Positions 48,279-57,345 of a stretch of 64,000 nucleotides of DNA are shown in pieces. A model generated the notes under the pieces. That model saw only the letters and a program-made list of their open reading frames with translations. It made no database searches and had not been told where the DNA came from. A program made the translations under genes and the position numbers. Source of the stretch: Stutzerimonas stutzeri (lineage in GTDB: Bacteria > Pseudomonadota > Gammaproteobacteria > Pseudomonadales > Pseudomonadaceae); the NCBI RefSeq assembly GCF_024448695.1, contig NZ_JAMOHY010000010.1:47508-111507 (forward strand), given 5' to 3'. Position 1 is the first letter of the stretch, and each line of letters starts with the position of its first letter.

Positions 48279-49993
48279 GCGATCTGCTGCCCCATCTGCT
48301 GCGGCCTTACTGGTTGATCATCCTGCCGCTCCTGATCTGGCTGCTATGGCGGCTCTGGCATCGCCAGTTGCAGGTCGGTCGCTGGCAGCGCCTGCTGCCC
48401 GAAGCCTTCCACGCCGCCCTGCTGACCCGAGGCCGGCTGCGCCATAGTCGCCTGCCCTGGCTGGTATTGGGCCTGGCCTGGTTATTAGCAGTCATCGCAT
48501 TGCTGGGCCCAAGCTGGCAGCGGTTCGAGCAACCCAGTATCAAACGCAGCGATCCTTTGGTGGTGCTGCTGGAGCTCACACCCGCGATGCTCGCCAGTGA
48601 TGCGCCCCCCACTCGCCTGGAACAGGCCAAGCGCAAACTGCTGGATCTGCTGGAGCGTCGCCAGGACGTACAGACCGCCGTAGTGGTATTTGCCGGCAGC
48701 GCCCATACCGTGGTGCCGCTGTCCGACGATCTGGCGACAACCCGCAACCTGCTGGATGCCTTGCACCCGGCGCTGATGCCCGAGCCTGGCCAGCGCGCCG
48801 ACCTCGCCGTTGCCAGGGGCCTCGCTCTGCTCGAACAGACCGGTCTGGGCCGTGGACGTCTGCTATTGATCGGCAGCAGCCTTGATCAGCACGAGCGCAA
48901 CGCCATCAGCACACTGCTGCAGGGGCGCGGTGAGCGCCTGCTGATCCTCGGCGTCGGCACCGAGCAAGGCGCGCCGATCGCTGGGGAAAACGGCAGTTTC
49001 CTCAAGGATGCCCAGGGCGCAATTCTCATTCCGCGCCTGGACAATGCCGGATTGCAACGTCTGGCTGGTGAACTGGGCGGTCGCTATCAGCAGGCACGAT
49101 TGAGCGACGACGACCTTGTAGCCCTCGGCCTGTTCGATCAAGCAGGCACATTGCAGCACGACGACGAGATCACTCGCCTGGAAGCCTGGCTGGATCAGGG
49201 CCACTGGCTGTTACTGCCCCTGCTCCTGCTGGCCGCCCTGGCGGGACGGCGCGGCTGGCTATTCTGCCTGCCGTTGCTCCTGTTGCAGCCGCAACCTGCC
49301 AATGCCGTCGAATTCGATGACCTCTGGCTGCGTCGCGACCAGCAGGGCCAGCGCCTGCTCGAGGCCGAGCAGCCGGCAAAGGCCGCCGAACGCTTTATCG
49401 ATCGTCGCTGGCAGGCGACAGCGCGCTATCAAGCCGGCGACTATGCCGGCGCTGCGGCGTTGTTCGCCGAGGGCGATACCGCCGCCGATCACTACAATCG
49501 CGGCAACGCCCTGGCCCGTGGCGAGGCGTTCGAAGCCGCCATCGAGGCCTATGATCAGGCATTGGACCTGCAGCCCGATCTGCAGGCAGCACGACGCAAC
49601 AAGACGCTGATCGAAGAGCTGCTGCGTCGCCAACAGGAACAGCCCGGTCAACAGCAGGATAAGCAGGACGAGCAGACCGAAGAGCCCCTGCCGCAGCCCG
49701 AACAAGCGCAGTCACAACAATCGGGTTCGGCCAGTTCGCCTTCGCCTGAAGAGGCCCAGGGCGAGCCGGCCAACCAAGCCAGCGGTGCCTCGCAGCCATC
49801 AACAACCGAAGCAGAGAAAGACTCGGAAGAGGTGGAGGCGCCCACGGTCCAAGCACAACATGAAGCGCTTCCCGAGCAGGAGCGGCAACAGGCGATGGAG
49901 CAATGGTTGCGCCAGATTCCGGACGACCCCGGCGAGCTGCTGCGACGAAAATTCCTTTACGAACAACGCAAGCACCAGGAAACCAATCGATGA
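48275..49993 (+). CDS. vWA and TPR protein (BatB/BatC fusion-like), MIDAS degenerate
   Basis: 572 residues. Two N-terminal helices precede a vWA domain in which the DxSxS motif is replaced by LELTPAMLASD, so metal binding by this domain is doubtful. Another membrane helix (about residue 305) leads to TPR repeats, best seen in YNRGNALARGEAFEAAIEAY, then a Gln/Glu/Ser-rich low-complexity tail (about residues 450-530). It looks like BatB joined to BatC. Both ends overlap neighbours by four bases. Confidence 0.88.
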   Translation: MSDLLPHLLRPYWLIILPLLIWLLWRLWHRQLQVGRWQRLLPEAFHAALLTRGRLRHSRLPWLVLGLAWLLAVIALLGPSWQRFEQPSIKRSDPLVVLLELTPAMLASDAPPTRLEQAKRKLLDLLERRQDVQTAVVVFAGSAHTVVPLSDDLATTRNLLDALHPALMPEPGQRADLAVARGLALLEQTGLGRGRLLLIGSSLDQHERNAISTLLQGRGERLLILGVGTEQGAPIAGENGSFLKDAQGAILIPRLDNAGLQRLAGELGGRYQQARLSDDDLVALGLFDQAGTLQHDDEITRLEAWLDQGHWLLLPLLLLAALAGRRGWLFCLPLLLLQPQPANAVEFDDLWLRRDQQGQRLLEAEQPAKAAERFIDRRWQATARYQAGDYAGAAALFAEGDTAADHYNRGNALARGEAFEAAIEAYDQALDLQPDLQAARRNKTLIEELLRRQQEQPGQQQDKQDEQTEEPLPQPEQAQSQQSGSASSPSPEEAQGEPANQASGASQPSTTEAEKDSEEVEAPTVQAQHEALPEQERQQAMEQWLRQIPDDPGELLRRKFLYEQRKHQETNR

Positions 49994-51618
49994 TGCGCCT
50001 GATGGCTTTTCTTCTGCTCGGTCTGATGGCCAGCCAGGTGGCTGCCGTTGGCCTGTTCGCCCGCGTGGATCGAACCCAGCTGAGCATTGATGAAACCTTT
50101 GAACTGAGTCTGGAAAGCCAGGGCAGCGCGGTATTCGGCAAACCCGACCTGCAGCCTCTGGATGAGCTGTTTGAAGTCTTCGATACCCGACAGGTCAATC
50201 AGCTCTCCAGCAGCAATGGCGAAGCCCGCGCGCTCACGCGCTGGTCGATCACCCTGCGCCCGCGACAAACCGGCTATGTCGTGATTCCGCCGCTGCAGTT
50301 GGGCGACTGGCGCAGTGAGCCGATCACGTTGCTGGTACAGGAATCGCTGAAAAATACCGAAAGCGACCAGCTCGCGCCGATCTTCATCGATGCCAGCGTC
50401 GATCAGGAAAGCGTCTACGTGCAAGCCCAGGTGATCCTTACGCTGCGCATCTTCCATTCGGTTTCGCTGTACGACGACAGCACCCTGTCGCCTCTGCAAA
50501 TGCCCGAAGCACTGGTGGAGCGACTCGGCGAACCGCGCACCTACGAGAAGACCATCAACGGTATCCGCCATGGTGTTATCGAAGTGCGCTATGCGTTGTT
50601 TCCGCAGAAATCCGGCGAGCTGACCATCCCTGCCCAGCTGTTCAGCGCAACCACTGTAGCCAACGGCAGCAACTCGCTGTTCGGCTCGCGTTCAGGTCGC
50701 TCGACCCAGGTTCGATCACCCAGCATCCCGCTGACGGTCAAGGCCAAGCCAGCAGACTATCCGGCCAACACGCCCTGGTTGCCGGCGCGCAGTCTGACGC
50801 TGGTCGAGGCCTGGAGCCCGGAGCCGGACCAGGCACAGACTGGCGAGTCGCTCACCCGTAGCCTGCTGCTCAAGGCCGAGGGCCTGACCAGCACACAATT
50901 ACCAACCATCGGCTCTGCACAAAGTGCCGGGTTGCGCCGTTACCCGGATCAGCCGAGCCTGGCCAACGAAGTCAGTGGTGTGGGGCTCGTCGGTAGCCGC
51001 GAGCAGCGCGAAGCATTGATTCCGACCCGCAGTGGCACGCTGCAGCTGCCCGCGCTGGAAGTGGTCTGGTGGAATACGGTTGAAGACCGCCTTGAACGCA
51101 CCACGCTGGACGAGCGCACCCTGAATGTCGCCGACAATCCGAATCTTGCACCACCACCCGCCGAGCTACCCGCCGCAACGTCGGTGCCTGCCGAACAACA
51201 AATACTCTGGCCCTGGCAACTGAGTACCGTGCTCTTCGCCCTGACCACCCTTGCCGGCTTCGGACTCTGGCTGCATGCACGCCGACAGCCAGCGGTGCAC
51301 CGCGCACTCCAACCCGGCCCTTCCCCGCGCAGCCTGCTCGACGACCTGCGTCGCGCGTGCCAGGCCAACGACTCCCAAGCCACTCGACAAGCACTGGACG
51401 CCTGGGCGCGGCAACAACCGGAGACGCTGGCCGACATGGCCGCCCGTTTCGTGCCGCTGTCCGATGCGCTGGACGGCCTCAATGGCGCGCTCTACAGCGA
51501 AGCCGGTCAGCGTTGGCAGGGTGAAGCCCTGTGGCAGGCCATCCAGGCGCTACCACCGGCCTCCAGCCCGAGTGCCGGACCGGACCTGGGTGCCCTGCCG
51601 CCGCTGTATCCGCGCTGA
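49990..51618 (+). CDS. BatD-like protein
   Basis: 542 residues, last gene of the MoxR operon. A signal peptide (MMRLMAFLLLGLMASQVAA) is followed by beta-rich, immunoglobulin-like periplasmic domains beginning LFARVDRTQLSIDETFELS. One late transmembrane helix (LSTVLFALTTLAGFGLWLH, residues about 410-428) and a cytoplasmic helical domain follow. BatD proteins are thought to scaffold the vWA partners. Adjacent ATGs give a one-codon uncertainty in the start. Confidence 0.88.
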   Translation: MMRLMAFLLLGLMASQVAAVGLFARVDRTQLSIDETFELSLESQGSAVFGKPDLQPLDELFEVFDTRQVNQLSSSNGEARALTRWSITLRPRQTGYVVIPPLQLGDWRSEPITLLVQESLKNTESDQLAPIFIDASVDQESVYVQAQVILTLRIFHSVSLYDDSTLSPLQMPEALVERLGEPRTYEKTINGIRHGVIEVRYALFPQKSGELTIPAQLFSATTVANGSNSLFGSRSGRSTQVRSPSIPLTVKAKPADYPANTPWLPARSLTLVEAWSPEPDQAQTGESLTRSLLLKAEGLTSTQLPTIGSAQSAGLRRYPDQPSLANEVSGVGLVGSREQREALIPTRSGTLQLPALEVVWWNTVEDRLERTTLDERTLNVADNPNLAPPPAELPAATSVPAEQQILWPWQLSTVLFALTTLAGFGLWLHARRQPAVHRALQPGPSPRSLLDDLRRACQANDSQATRQALDAWARQQPETLADMAARFVPLSDALDGLNGALYSEAGQRWQGEALWQAIQALPPASSPSAGPDLGALPPLYPR

Positions 51619-51678
51619 CGTCAACAGACGGCTCACAGGCCAATGCAGTGCACGTTCCTCGCGTCGTGCACCTCACGC

Positions 51679-51694
51679 TGGCATATCGCTTGCT
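51679..51694 (+). promoter_or_regulatory. Predicted sigma-54 promoter of nasST
   Basis: TGGCATATCGCTTGCT has the invariant GG (51680-51681) and GC (51692-51693) exactly ten bases apart, with TTGCT at -12. It lies about 90 bases before the nasS ATG. Together with the similar elements before nasA and nirB it points to RpoN/NtrC-type nitrogen control. Confidence 0.6.
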
Positions 51695-51780
51695 TCAGGC
51701 TTGGCCCAGACATGTCCTGAACCGTCGCACACTTGACCGAAACCTGTGCCGCACGCTTCGCAATGAAAAGGCACTTCCTG

Positions 51781-53001
51781 ATGACTGAACCCGCCACCCC
51801 GCACCGCCATGATGCACTGGCCTGGGTCGCCGGCAGCGATGCACCGGAGAAGAGCACGCTCAACCTCGGCTTTCTGCCCCTGACTGACGCAGCCTCGCTG
51901 ATCGTCGCGGCCACGCAGGGTTTCGCCCAGCCCTTCGGGCTGACGCTCAATCTGCATCGGCAGAATTCCTGGTCGGCCCTGCGCGACAAGCTGACAGGGG
52001 GCGAGCTGGACGCCGCCCATGGACTCTACGGGCTGATCTATGCAGCTCATCTGGGCATCGGCGGCAGCCCGGCGGTGGACATGGCAGTACTCATGGGCCT
52101 GGCGCAGAACGGCCAGAGCATCACGCTTTCCGCTCCGTTGAAAGCGGCTGGCGTGACCAATCCCGAGGCACTGCGCAACCGCGTGCGCCAAAGCGATGCG
52201 CGCATGACCCTCGCGCACACCTTCCCCACCGGCACGCATGCGCTGTGGCTCTACTACTGGCTGGCCGCCAATGGCATTCATCCTCTGCAGGATGTGCGGA
52301 CGCTCGTCCTGCCGCCCTCGCAGATGGTGACGCATCTGCAGGCCGGGCGCATCGACGGCTTCTGCGCTGGCGAGCCCTGGGGGGCGCAGGCAATCGCCGA
52401 GGGCGTTGGTTTCACCCTGGCGACCAGCCAGTCGATCTGGCCGGATCATCCGGAAAAGGTACTCGGCTGTACACGGGCATTCGTCGAGCAGTACCCCAAC
52501 ACTGCGCGCGCACTGGTGATGGCGATTCTCGAGGCAAGCCGTTTCATCGATCAGAGTCAGGAAAACCGCCGCAGCACTGCGCAGCTGATTGCCGGCAGCG
52601 AGTATGTCAATGCGCCGCTGGCGGCCATCGAGTCACGCTTTCTCGGCTCGTACCAGGATGGTCTGGGCAACACCTGGCACGACGAACACCCACTGCGCTT
52701 CTTTGCGGATGGTGCGGCAAACATGCCTTATCTGTCCGACGGTCTCTGGTTCATGACCCAGCTGCGACGCTGGGGCCTGTTGCGCCAGGACCCGGATTAT
52801 CAGTTGCTGGCGAGCCAGGTGCAGCAGACTGAGCTGTATCGACAGGCCGCCGAAACACTCGGTATCGCCGTGCCGGAATCGCCCATGCGCAACGCCACGC
52901 TGATGGATGGCAAAACCTGGGACGGCAGTGACCCAGCAGCTTACGCCCGCAGTTTCACGCTGCACGCCATGGCCGACCAGGCCGTGGCGAGCGTACTTTG
53001 A
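51781..53001 (+). CDS. nasS: Nitrate/nitrite sensor NasS
   Basis: 406-residue protein of the NrtA/CmpA periplasmic-binding family but without a signal peptide, as expected for cytoplasmic NasS. In Azotobacter, Paracoccus and Bradyrhizobium, NasS holds NasT inactive until nitrate or nitrite binds. Motifs include LNLGFLPLTDAASLIVAA, GELDAAHGLYGLIYAA and IDGFCAGEPWGAQAI. Start at ATG 51781; in-frame ATG 51763 is an alternative. nasT follows after 13 bases. Confidence 0.93.
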   Translation: MTEPATPHRHDALAWVAGSDAPEKSTLNLGFLPLTDAASLIVAATQGFAQPFGLTLNLHRQNSWSALRDKLTGGELDAAHGLYGLIYAAHLGIGGSPAVDMAVLMGLAQNGQSITLSAPLKAAGVTNPEALRNRVRQSDARMTLAHTFPTGTHALWLYYWLAANGIHPLQDVRTLVLPPSQMVTHLQAGRIDGFCAGEPWGAQAIAEGVGFTLATSQSIWPDHPEKVLGCTRAFVEQYPNTARALVMAILEASRFIDQSQENRRSTAQLIAGSEYVNAPLAAIESRFLGSYQDGLGNTWHDEHPLRFFADGAANMPYLSDGLWFMTQLRRWGLLRQDPDYQLLASQVQQTELYRQAAETLGIAVPESPMRNATLMDGKTWDGSDPAAYARSFTLHAMADQAVASVL

Positions 53002-53014
53002 CGAGGGGGCCGGT

Positions 53015-53593
53015 ATGTTGCGTGTCCTGCTGATCGACGACACCCCACGCAAGATCGGACGCCTGAAAAGTGCGCTGATCGAGGCCGGCTTTGAAGTCAT
53101 CGATGAATCCGGCCTGACCATCGACCTGCCCGAACGGGTCGAGGCAATCCGCCCGGACGTGGTACTGATCGACACCGACTCACCGGGCCGTGATGTGCTT
53201 GAGCAAGTGGTGCTGGTCAGCCGTGATCAGCCGCGGCCCATTGTCATGTTCACCGACGACAGCGACCCCGGCGCCATGCGCCAGGCGATTCGCGCCGGTG
53301 TCAGCGCTTATATCGTCGAAGGTATACAGGCCAAGCGGCTTAAGCCGATCCTCGATGTGGCGATGGCGCGTTTCGAGACCGACCAGGCGATCCGCGCGCA
53401 ATTGCAGGCCCGCGAGCAGCAACTCGCCGAACGCAAGCGCATCGAACTGGCCAAGGGCATGCTGATGAAGATGCGCGACTGCAAGGAAGAAGAGGCCTAT
53501 ACGCTGATGCGCCGCCAGGCAATGAGCCGCCAGCAGAAGCTGATCCAGGTCGCCGAACAAATCATTGCCATGAACGAATTGCTCGGGCAGTAA
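53015..53593 (+). CDS. nasT: NasT, ANTAR-domain antiterminator
   Basis: 192 residues. An N-terminal receiver-like domain (about 1-125, with LLIDDTP and D53 in VVLIDTDSPG) is joined by a coiled-coil linker to an RNA-binding ANTAR domain (about 133-188; KRIELAKGMLMKMRD, ending AEQIIAMNELL). NasT binds hexaloop hairpins in leader RNA and prevents termination. The matching hairpins and terminators occur before nasA and nirB in this window. A GAGGGGG ribosome-binding site precedes the ATG. Confidence 0.95.
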   Translation: MLRVLLIDDTPRKIGRLKSALIEAGFEVIDESGLTIDLPERVEAIRPDVVLIDTDSPGRDVLEQVVLVSRDQPRPIVMFTDDSDPGAMRQAIRAGVSAYIVEGIQAKRLKPILDVAMARFETDQAIRAQLQAREQQLAERKRIELAKGMLMKMRDCKEEEAYTLMRRQAMSRQQKLIQVAEQIIAMNELLGQ

Positions 53594-53739
53594 CAGTCTT
53601 TCACGTCTCCCCCCGCCATCGTCATGGCTTGCCTGAGTTGCCCCGATCTGGCCCGCGGTTGCGCGCTCATTGTGCAGCGCACGGCCAGCACGTTACTGCC
53701 AATTACCCGGAACCCGCGCAGAGCAAGGCTCCCAGCGTC

Positions 53740-53755
53740 TGGCACGCAAGATGCT
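53740..53755 (+). promoter_or_regulatory. Predicted sigma-54 promoter of nasA
   Basis: TGGCACGCAAGATGCT: GG at 53741-53742 and GC at 53753-53754, ten bases apart, with a perfect TGGCACG -24 element. The expected start is about base 53766, immediately before the regulatory hairpin. Confidence 0.7.
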
Positions 53756-53767
53756 AGAGCTGTTGGT

Positions 53768-53787
53768 GCAGGCCAACGGCGGTCTGC
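53768..53787 (+). promoter_or_regulatory. ANTAR-type hexaloop hairpin in the nasA leader
   Basis: Seven-bp stem GCAGGCC / GGTCTGC (one G-U pair) closing the hexaloop AACGGC (53775-53780), with A at position 1 and G at position 4 as required for ANTAR binding. It starts almost at the predicted transcription start and lies nine bases before the leader terminator. No second hexaloop hairpin fits between the start and this one. Confidence 0.65.
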
Positions 53788-53796
53788 AATCACGAC

Positions 53797-53846
53797 AAAG
53801 GCGTCGCATCATTCCTGCTCCGGCAGGCGTGCTGCGACGCCTTTTT
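53797..53846 (+). terminator. Leader attenuator terminator before nasA
   Basis: Perfect 12-bp stem AAAGGCGTCGCA / TGCGACGCCTTT (53797-53808, 53833-53844) followed by T residues, 80 bases before the nasA ATG and with no gene ending just upstream. Its position inside the leader, after a hexaloop hairpin, indicates NasT-controlled readthrough. Confidence 0.85.
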
Positions 53847-53925
53847 GGTTTCCGCCTCGATGCCGAGGCGGCCTGAGCAGCCCTGGCGGCCAATGCCGCG
53901 TTACGAACCTTCTGGAGCCGATCCA

Positions 53926-55137
53926 ATGAGCACGAGTTTCTGGAAATCCGGCCACACGCCGACCCTGTTTGCCTCCTTCCTCTACTTCGACCTGAGTTTC
54001 ATGGTGTGGTACGTGCTCGGCCCGATGGGCGTGCAGATTGCCGCCGACCTGGGCCTGACCACCCAGCAACGCGCCTTCATGATCGCCACGCCGATCCTCG
54101 CCGGTGCCGTGTTACGCCTGGTGCTGGGCATCCTGGCCGATCGCACCTCGCCGAAAACCGCAGGCCTGTTCGGACAGGTCGTGGTCATCATCGCGTTGTT
54201 CATTGCCTGGCTGCATGGCATTCACAGTTACGAGCAGGCTTTGCTGCTGGGCCTGTTCCTTGGCATGGCCGGCGCATCCTTTGCCGTCGCGCTGCCGCTG
54301 GCGTCGCAGTGGTATCCAGCCGAGCACCAGGGCAAGGCCATGGGCATCGCCGGTGCCGGTAACTCCGGCACCGTACTGGCAGCGTTGTTCGCGCCGGTCC
54401 TGGCGACCATTTTCGGCTGGAACAACGTGTTCGGGCTGGCGCTAATCCCCCTGGTACTCACCCTGATCATCTTCGCCAGTGTGGCGAAGAATGCCCCCAA
54501 CCGCCCGGCGCCGAAGTCGCTGGCCGATTACATGAAGGCACTGGGCGACCGCGACAGCTGGTGGTTCATGTTTTTCTACAGCGTGACCTTCGGCGGCTTT
54601 CTTGGCCTGGCCAGCACCCTGCCCGGCTATTTCCACGACCAGTACGCCTTCGACCCGGTCAAGGCCGGCTATTACACCGCCGCCTGCGTCTTCGCCGGCA
54701 GCCTGTTGCGCCCACTCGGCGGTGCGCTGGCTGACCGCATTGGCGGCATCCGGGCGCTGCTGGTGATGTACACCGTCGCCGCGTTCTGCATCGCCGCGGT
54801 GGGTTTCAATCTGCCAAGCTCCACGGCGGCCCTGGCACTGTTCGTGGTCGCCATGCTCAGCCTGGGTGCCGGCAACGGCGCGGTGTTCCAGCTGGTGCCG
54901 CAGCGTTTCAACAAGGAGATCGGCGTGATGACCGGGCTGGTGGGCATGGCCGGCGGCATCGGTGGTTTTCTGCTCACCGCCGGGCTCGGCGCGGTCAAGC
55001 AGTCGACCGGTGATTACCAGCTCGGCCTCTGGTTGTTCGCCAGCCTCGGCGTGCTGGCCTGGTTCGGCCTGTACGGCGTCAAGCGTCGCTGGCGCACCAC
55101 CTGGGGCTCGGCTGCAGTGACCGCAGCGCGGGTTTGA
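53926..55137 (+). CDS. nasA: Nitrate/nitrite transporter of the NarK/NasA MFS group
   Basis: Inner-membrane nitrate importer for assimilation, 403 residues, about 12 helices. Nitrate-signature segments are visible as AGAGNSGTVLAALFAPV and VGMAGGIGGFLLTAGLG, and the MFS loop as LGILADRTSPK. The start MSTSFWKSGHTPTLFASFLYFD was chosen with TGGAG upstream; an earlier in-frame start overlaps the leader terminator. Next is the kinase/phosphatase gene, 25 bases on. Confidence 0.93.
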   Translation: MSTSFWKSGHTPTLFASFLYFDLSFMVWYVLGPMGVQIAADLGLTTQQRAFMIATPILAGAVLRLVLGILADRTSPKTAGLFGQVVVIIALFIAWLHGIHSYEQALLLGLFLGMAGASFAVALPLASQWYPAEHQGKAMGIAGAGNSGTVLAALFAPVLATIFGWNNVFGLALIPLVLTLIIFASVAKNAPNRPAPKSLADYMKALGDRDSWWFMFFYSVTFGGFLGLASTLPGYFHDQYAFDPVKAGYYTAACVFAGSLLRPLGGALADRIGGIRALLVMYTVAAFCIAAVGFNLPSSTAALALFVVAMLSLGAGNGAVFQLVPQRFNKEIGVMTGLVGMAGGIGGFLLTAGLGAVKQSTGDYQLGLWLFASLGVLAWFGLYGVKRRWRTTWGSAAVTAARV

Positions 55138-55162
55138 CTCACCAGCAGCACCGGATGCCAAC

Positions 55163-56836
55163 ATGCCCCTGCAATTGAGTTATGGCGAAGCCAGTGCCGC
55201 CGGCCCGCGCCCGGAAAACCAGGATGCGATACGCATCGTCACCCCGGCGCCCGGGCTGGCCACCGGCAAGGGCTATCTGTTCGCCCTGGCCGATGGCGTC
55301 AGCCAGTGCGCCGATGGCGGATTGGCCGCGCGGGCGACGTTGCAGGCACTGGCCTTCGACTATTACGCGACGCCCGAGACCTGGGCCGTCGCGCAATCGC
55401 TGGACCGCGTGCTTGTTGCACATAACCGCTGGCTGCAGGCCAACGGTGGCAGTCAGCCGCTGTTGACCACCTTGACCGCACTGGTCCTGCGCGGTCGACG
55501 CTTCACCCTGGCTCATGTTGGCGACTGTCGCGCCTACCGTTGGAACGGTACGCAGCTTGAGCGGCTCAGCGAAGACCACGTCTGGGAGCAGCCTGGCATG
55601 CAGCATGTGCTCAAGCGTGCGCTGGGGCTGGATCAGCATCTGGTGATGGATTATCTGGACGGCGAACTGCGTGAAGGCGAAAGCTACCTGCTGCTGAGCG
55701 ACGGCGTCTGGTCCTGCGTCCCCGAGCGAGTCATCGCGCATATTCTCCGCAATCAACCTGACCCCAGCGCCGCCGCACGGGCGCTGGTCAATCTGGCGCA
55801 CCAGAGCGGCAGCCAGGACAACGCCAGTGCATTGCTGCTACGAGTCGAAGCGTTGCCCACAGCAGTTCTTGCCGACACCCTGGCTCAACTCGATCACTGG
55901 CCGCTACCGCCGAAGCTACACGCTGGTCAGGCATTCGAAGGCTGGCAGGTAATTGAGCTGCTGCATGAGTCGAGACAATCGCTGATTTACCGAGTGCAGG
56001 ATGCTCAAGGCCAAGACTGGCTGCTCAAGACGCTGCCACCCAGCCGCCAGGACGAGGCGGACGCCGGGCCGGCATTGCTGCAGGAAGAGTGGTTCATGCG
56101 CCGAGTTGCCGGACGCAACTTCGCCGAACTGCATCCGCTGCCAGAACGCCAACACCTCTATTACGTGCAGCGCGAGTACAGCGGGACAACCCTGGCACGA
56201 CGCTTTGAACGGGACGGACCGCTGCCACTGGCCGATCTGCTGCAGGTCGCGTCCCGGCTAATCCGCGCGGTCGGCATGCTGCATCGGCGCAACATCCTTC
56301 ATCGCGATATCAAGCCGGAAAACCTGCTGCTGGGCGAAGAGGGCGAGCTACGCATCCTGGATTTCGGCCTGGCGTTCTGTCCTGGGCTGTCTCACGACCT
56401 GCCCAATCAGCTGCCCGGCACGCCGAGTTTCATTGCACCCGAGGCCTTCGCGGGGGCCGAGCCCGGTGCGGCGCAGGATCTCTATGCCACCGGCGTGACG
56501 CTTTACTACCTGCTGACCGGGCACTACCCCTATGGCGAGATCGAAGCCTTCCAGCGTCCACGCTTCGCTAATCCCACGCCTGCCAGCCGCTATCGCCCGG
56601 ACGTGCCGACCTGGCTGGAGGAAAGTCTCAGCCGCGCGGTAGCGGTCGATCCACAGCAGCGCTTCGAAACCGCCGAGCAATGGCTGCTGGAACTGGAACA
56701 GGGTGAACAGCGCAGCGCCAATGTCCGGCCACGTCCACTGCTCGAACGTGAGCCGCTAAAGGTCTGGCGCGGCATTGCGCTGCTGGCGTTGCTGCTCAAC
56801 CTGCTGCTGGTGGTGCTGCTGATAAAAGGTGCGTAA
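55163..56836 (+). CDS. PP2C phosphatase-Ser/Thr kinase fusion, membrane anchored
   Basis: 557 residues. The N-terminal PP2C domain (about 1-240) has the metal motifs ALADGVSQCADGG, HVGDCRAYR, LLLSDGVW and SQDNASALLL. The kinase domain (about 260-525) has HRDIKPEN with D382, the DFG aspartate D400 in LDFGLAF, and GTPSFIAPEAF. The probable ATP lysine is K289 in WLLKTLPPS, but the glycine loop (LHESRQSLIYRV) is degenerate. A single helix at the C terminus (about 535-557) anchors it. It lies between nasA and nirB, as in P. aeruginosa, and its substrates are unknown. Confidence 0.92.
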   Translation: MPLQLSYGEASAAGPRPENQDAIRIVTPAPGLATGKGYLFALADGVSQCADGGLAARATLQALAFDYYATPETWAVAQSLDRVLVAHNRWLQANGGSQPLLTTLTALVLRGRRFTLAHVGDCRAYRWNGTQLERLSEDHVWEQPGMQHVLKRALGLDQHLVMDYLDGELREGESYLLLSDGVWSCVPERVIAHILRNQPDPSAAARALVNLAHQSGSQDNASALLLRVEALPTAVLADTLAQLDHWPLPPKLHAGQAFEGWQVIELLHESRQSLIYRVQDAQGQDWLLKTLPPSRQDEADAGPALLQEEWFMRRVAGRNFAELHPLPERQHLYYVQREYSGTTLARRFERDGPLPLADLLQVASRLIRAVGMLHRRNILHRDIKPENLLLGEEGELRILDFGLAFCPGLSHDLPNQLPGTPSFIAPEAFAGAEPGAAQDLYATGVTLYYLLTGHYPYGEIEAFQRPRFANPTPASRYRPDVPTWLEESLSRAVAVDPQQRFETAEQWLLELEQGEQRSANVRPRPLLEREPLKVWRGIALLALLLNLLLVVLLIKGA

Positions 56837-56839
56837 TGC

Positions 56840-57148
56840 TCAGCGCCGGGTAATCAGCCCCTGGCGCGCCACCCGGGTCAGCTCACGTACGCACTCTTCC
56901 AGTCGTTCGGCAGTTGGCGCCTGAATGACCGCCAGATCGAAACTGTCAGTCGCGAAGCGCGCCAGCGACTCTTCCGCCGCGATGAACTGGATAAGCAGGG
57001 CGCGGGATTTGCGATTACGCCGCGGCCAACCGTCGAGGTAGCGCAGCAGAGACGGCTGGTGAGTACCGCCCAGAAGGATTTTCGGATTGCCGGGAGTAAG
57101 GCCGCTGGTGATAGGGGCCAGGCGCAGCTGTGCGTGTTTTGCGTTCAT
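56840..57148 (-). CDS. Small protein of unknown function opposite the nirB leader
   Basis: 102 residues, not recognised. It is soluble and basic, with an N-terminal RLAPITSGLTPGNPKILLGG, a core RALLIQFIAAEESLARFATD and a C-terminal helix LEECVRELTRVARQG. The pattern is compatible with a short alpha/beta fold. It converges on the kinase gene with a 3-base gap. The ATG has only a modest GGAAG upstream. Codon usage fits, but conservation should decide whether it is real. Confidence 0.5.
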   Translation of the reverse strand: MNAKHAQLRLAPITSGLTPGNPKILLGGTHQPSLLRYLDGWPRRNRKSRALLIQFIAAEESLARFATDSFDLAVIQAPTAERLEECVRELTRVARQGLITRR

Positions 57149-57345
57149 TGATTCAACTTCCGCCTCAAGGATTCCGCTGGGCAGCGGTGGGAGGCGACAC
57201 CGGAACCAGCGCTTTAGCGGTATTTCGAAGCCATTGGCTTCAGGCGCCCCGCAAGTAGCTGACTAAATCGGCGCATGGGCGAAACTGTAGAAAGCCGACC
57301 ACCTGCTGTCAACGGTGATTTCAAGGGTCGAATCAGGGGCAGTTC

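Noticed and set aside
53670..53876. 68-codon open frame in the nasA leader
   Set aside because: It runs through the sigma-54 promoter, hexaloop hairpin and terminator, has no ribosome-binding site, and would begin before the predicted transcription start.
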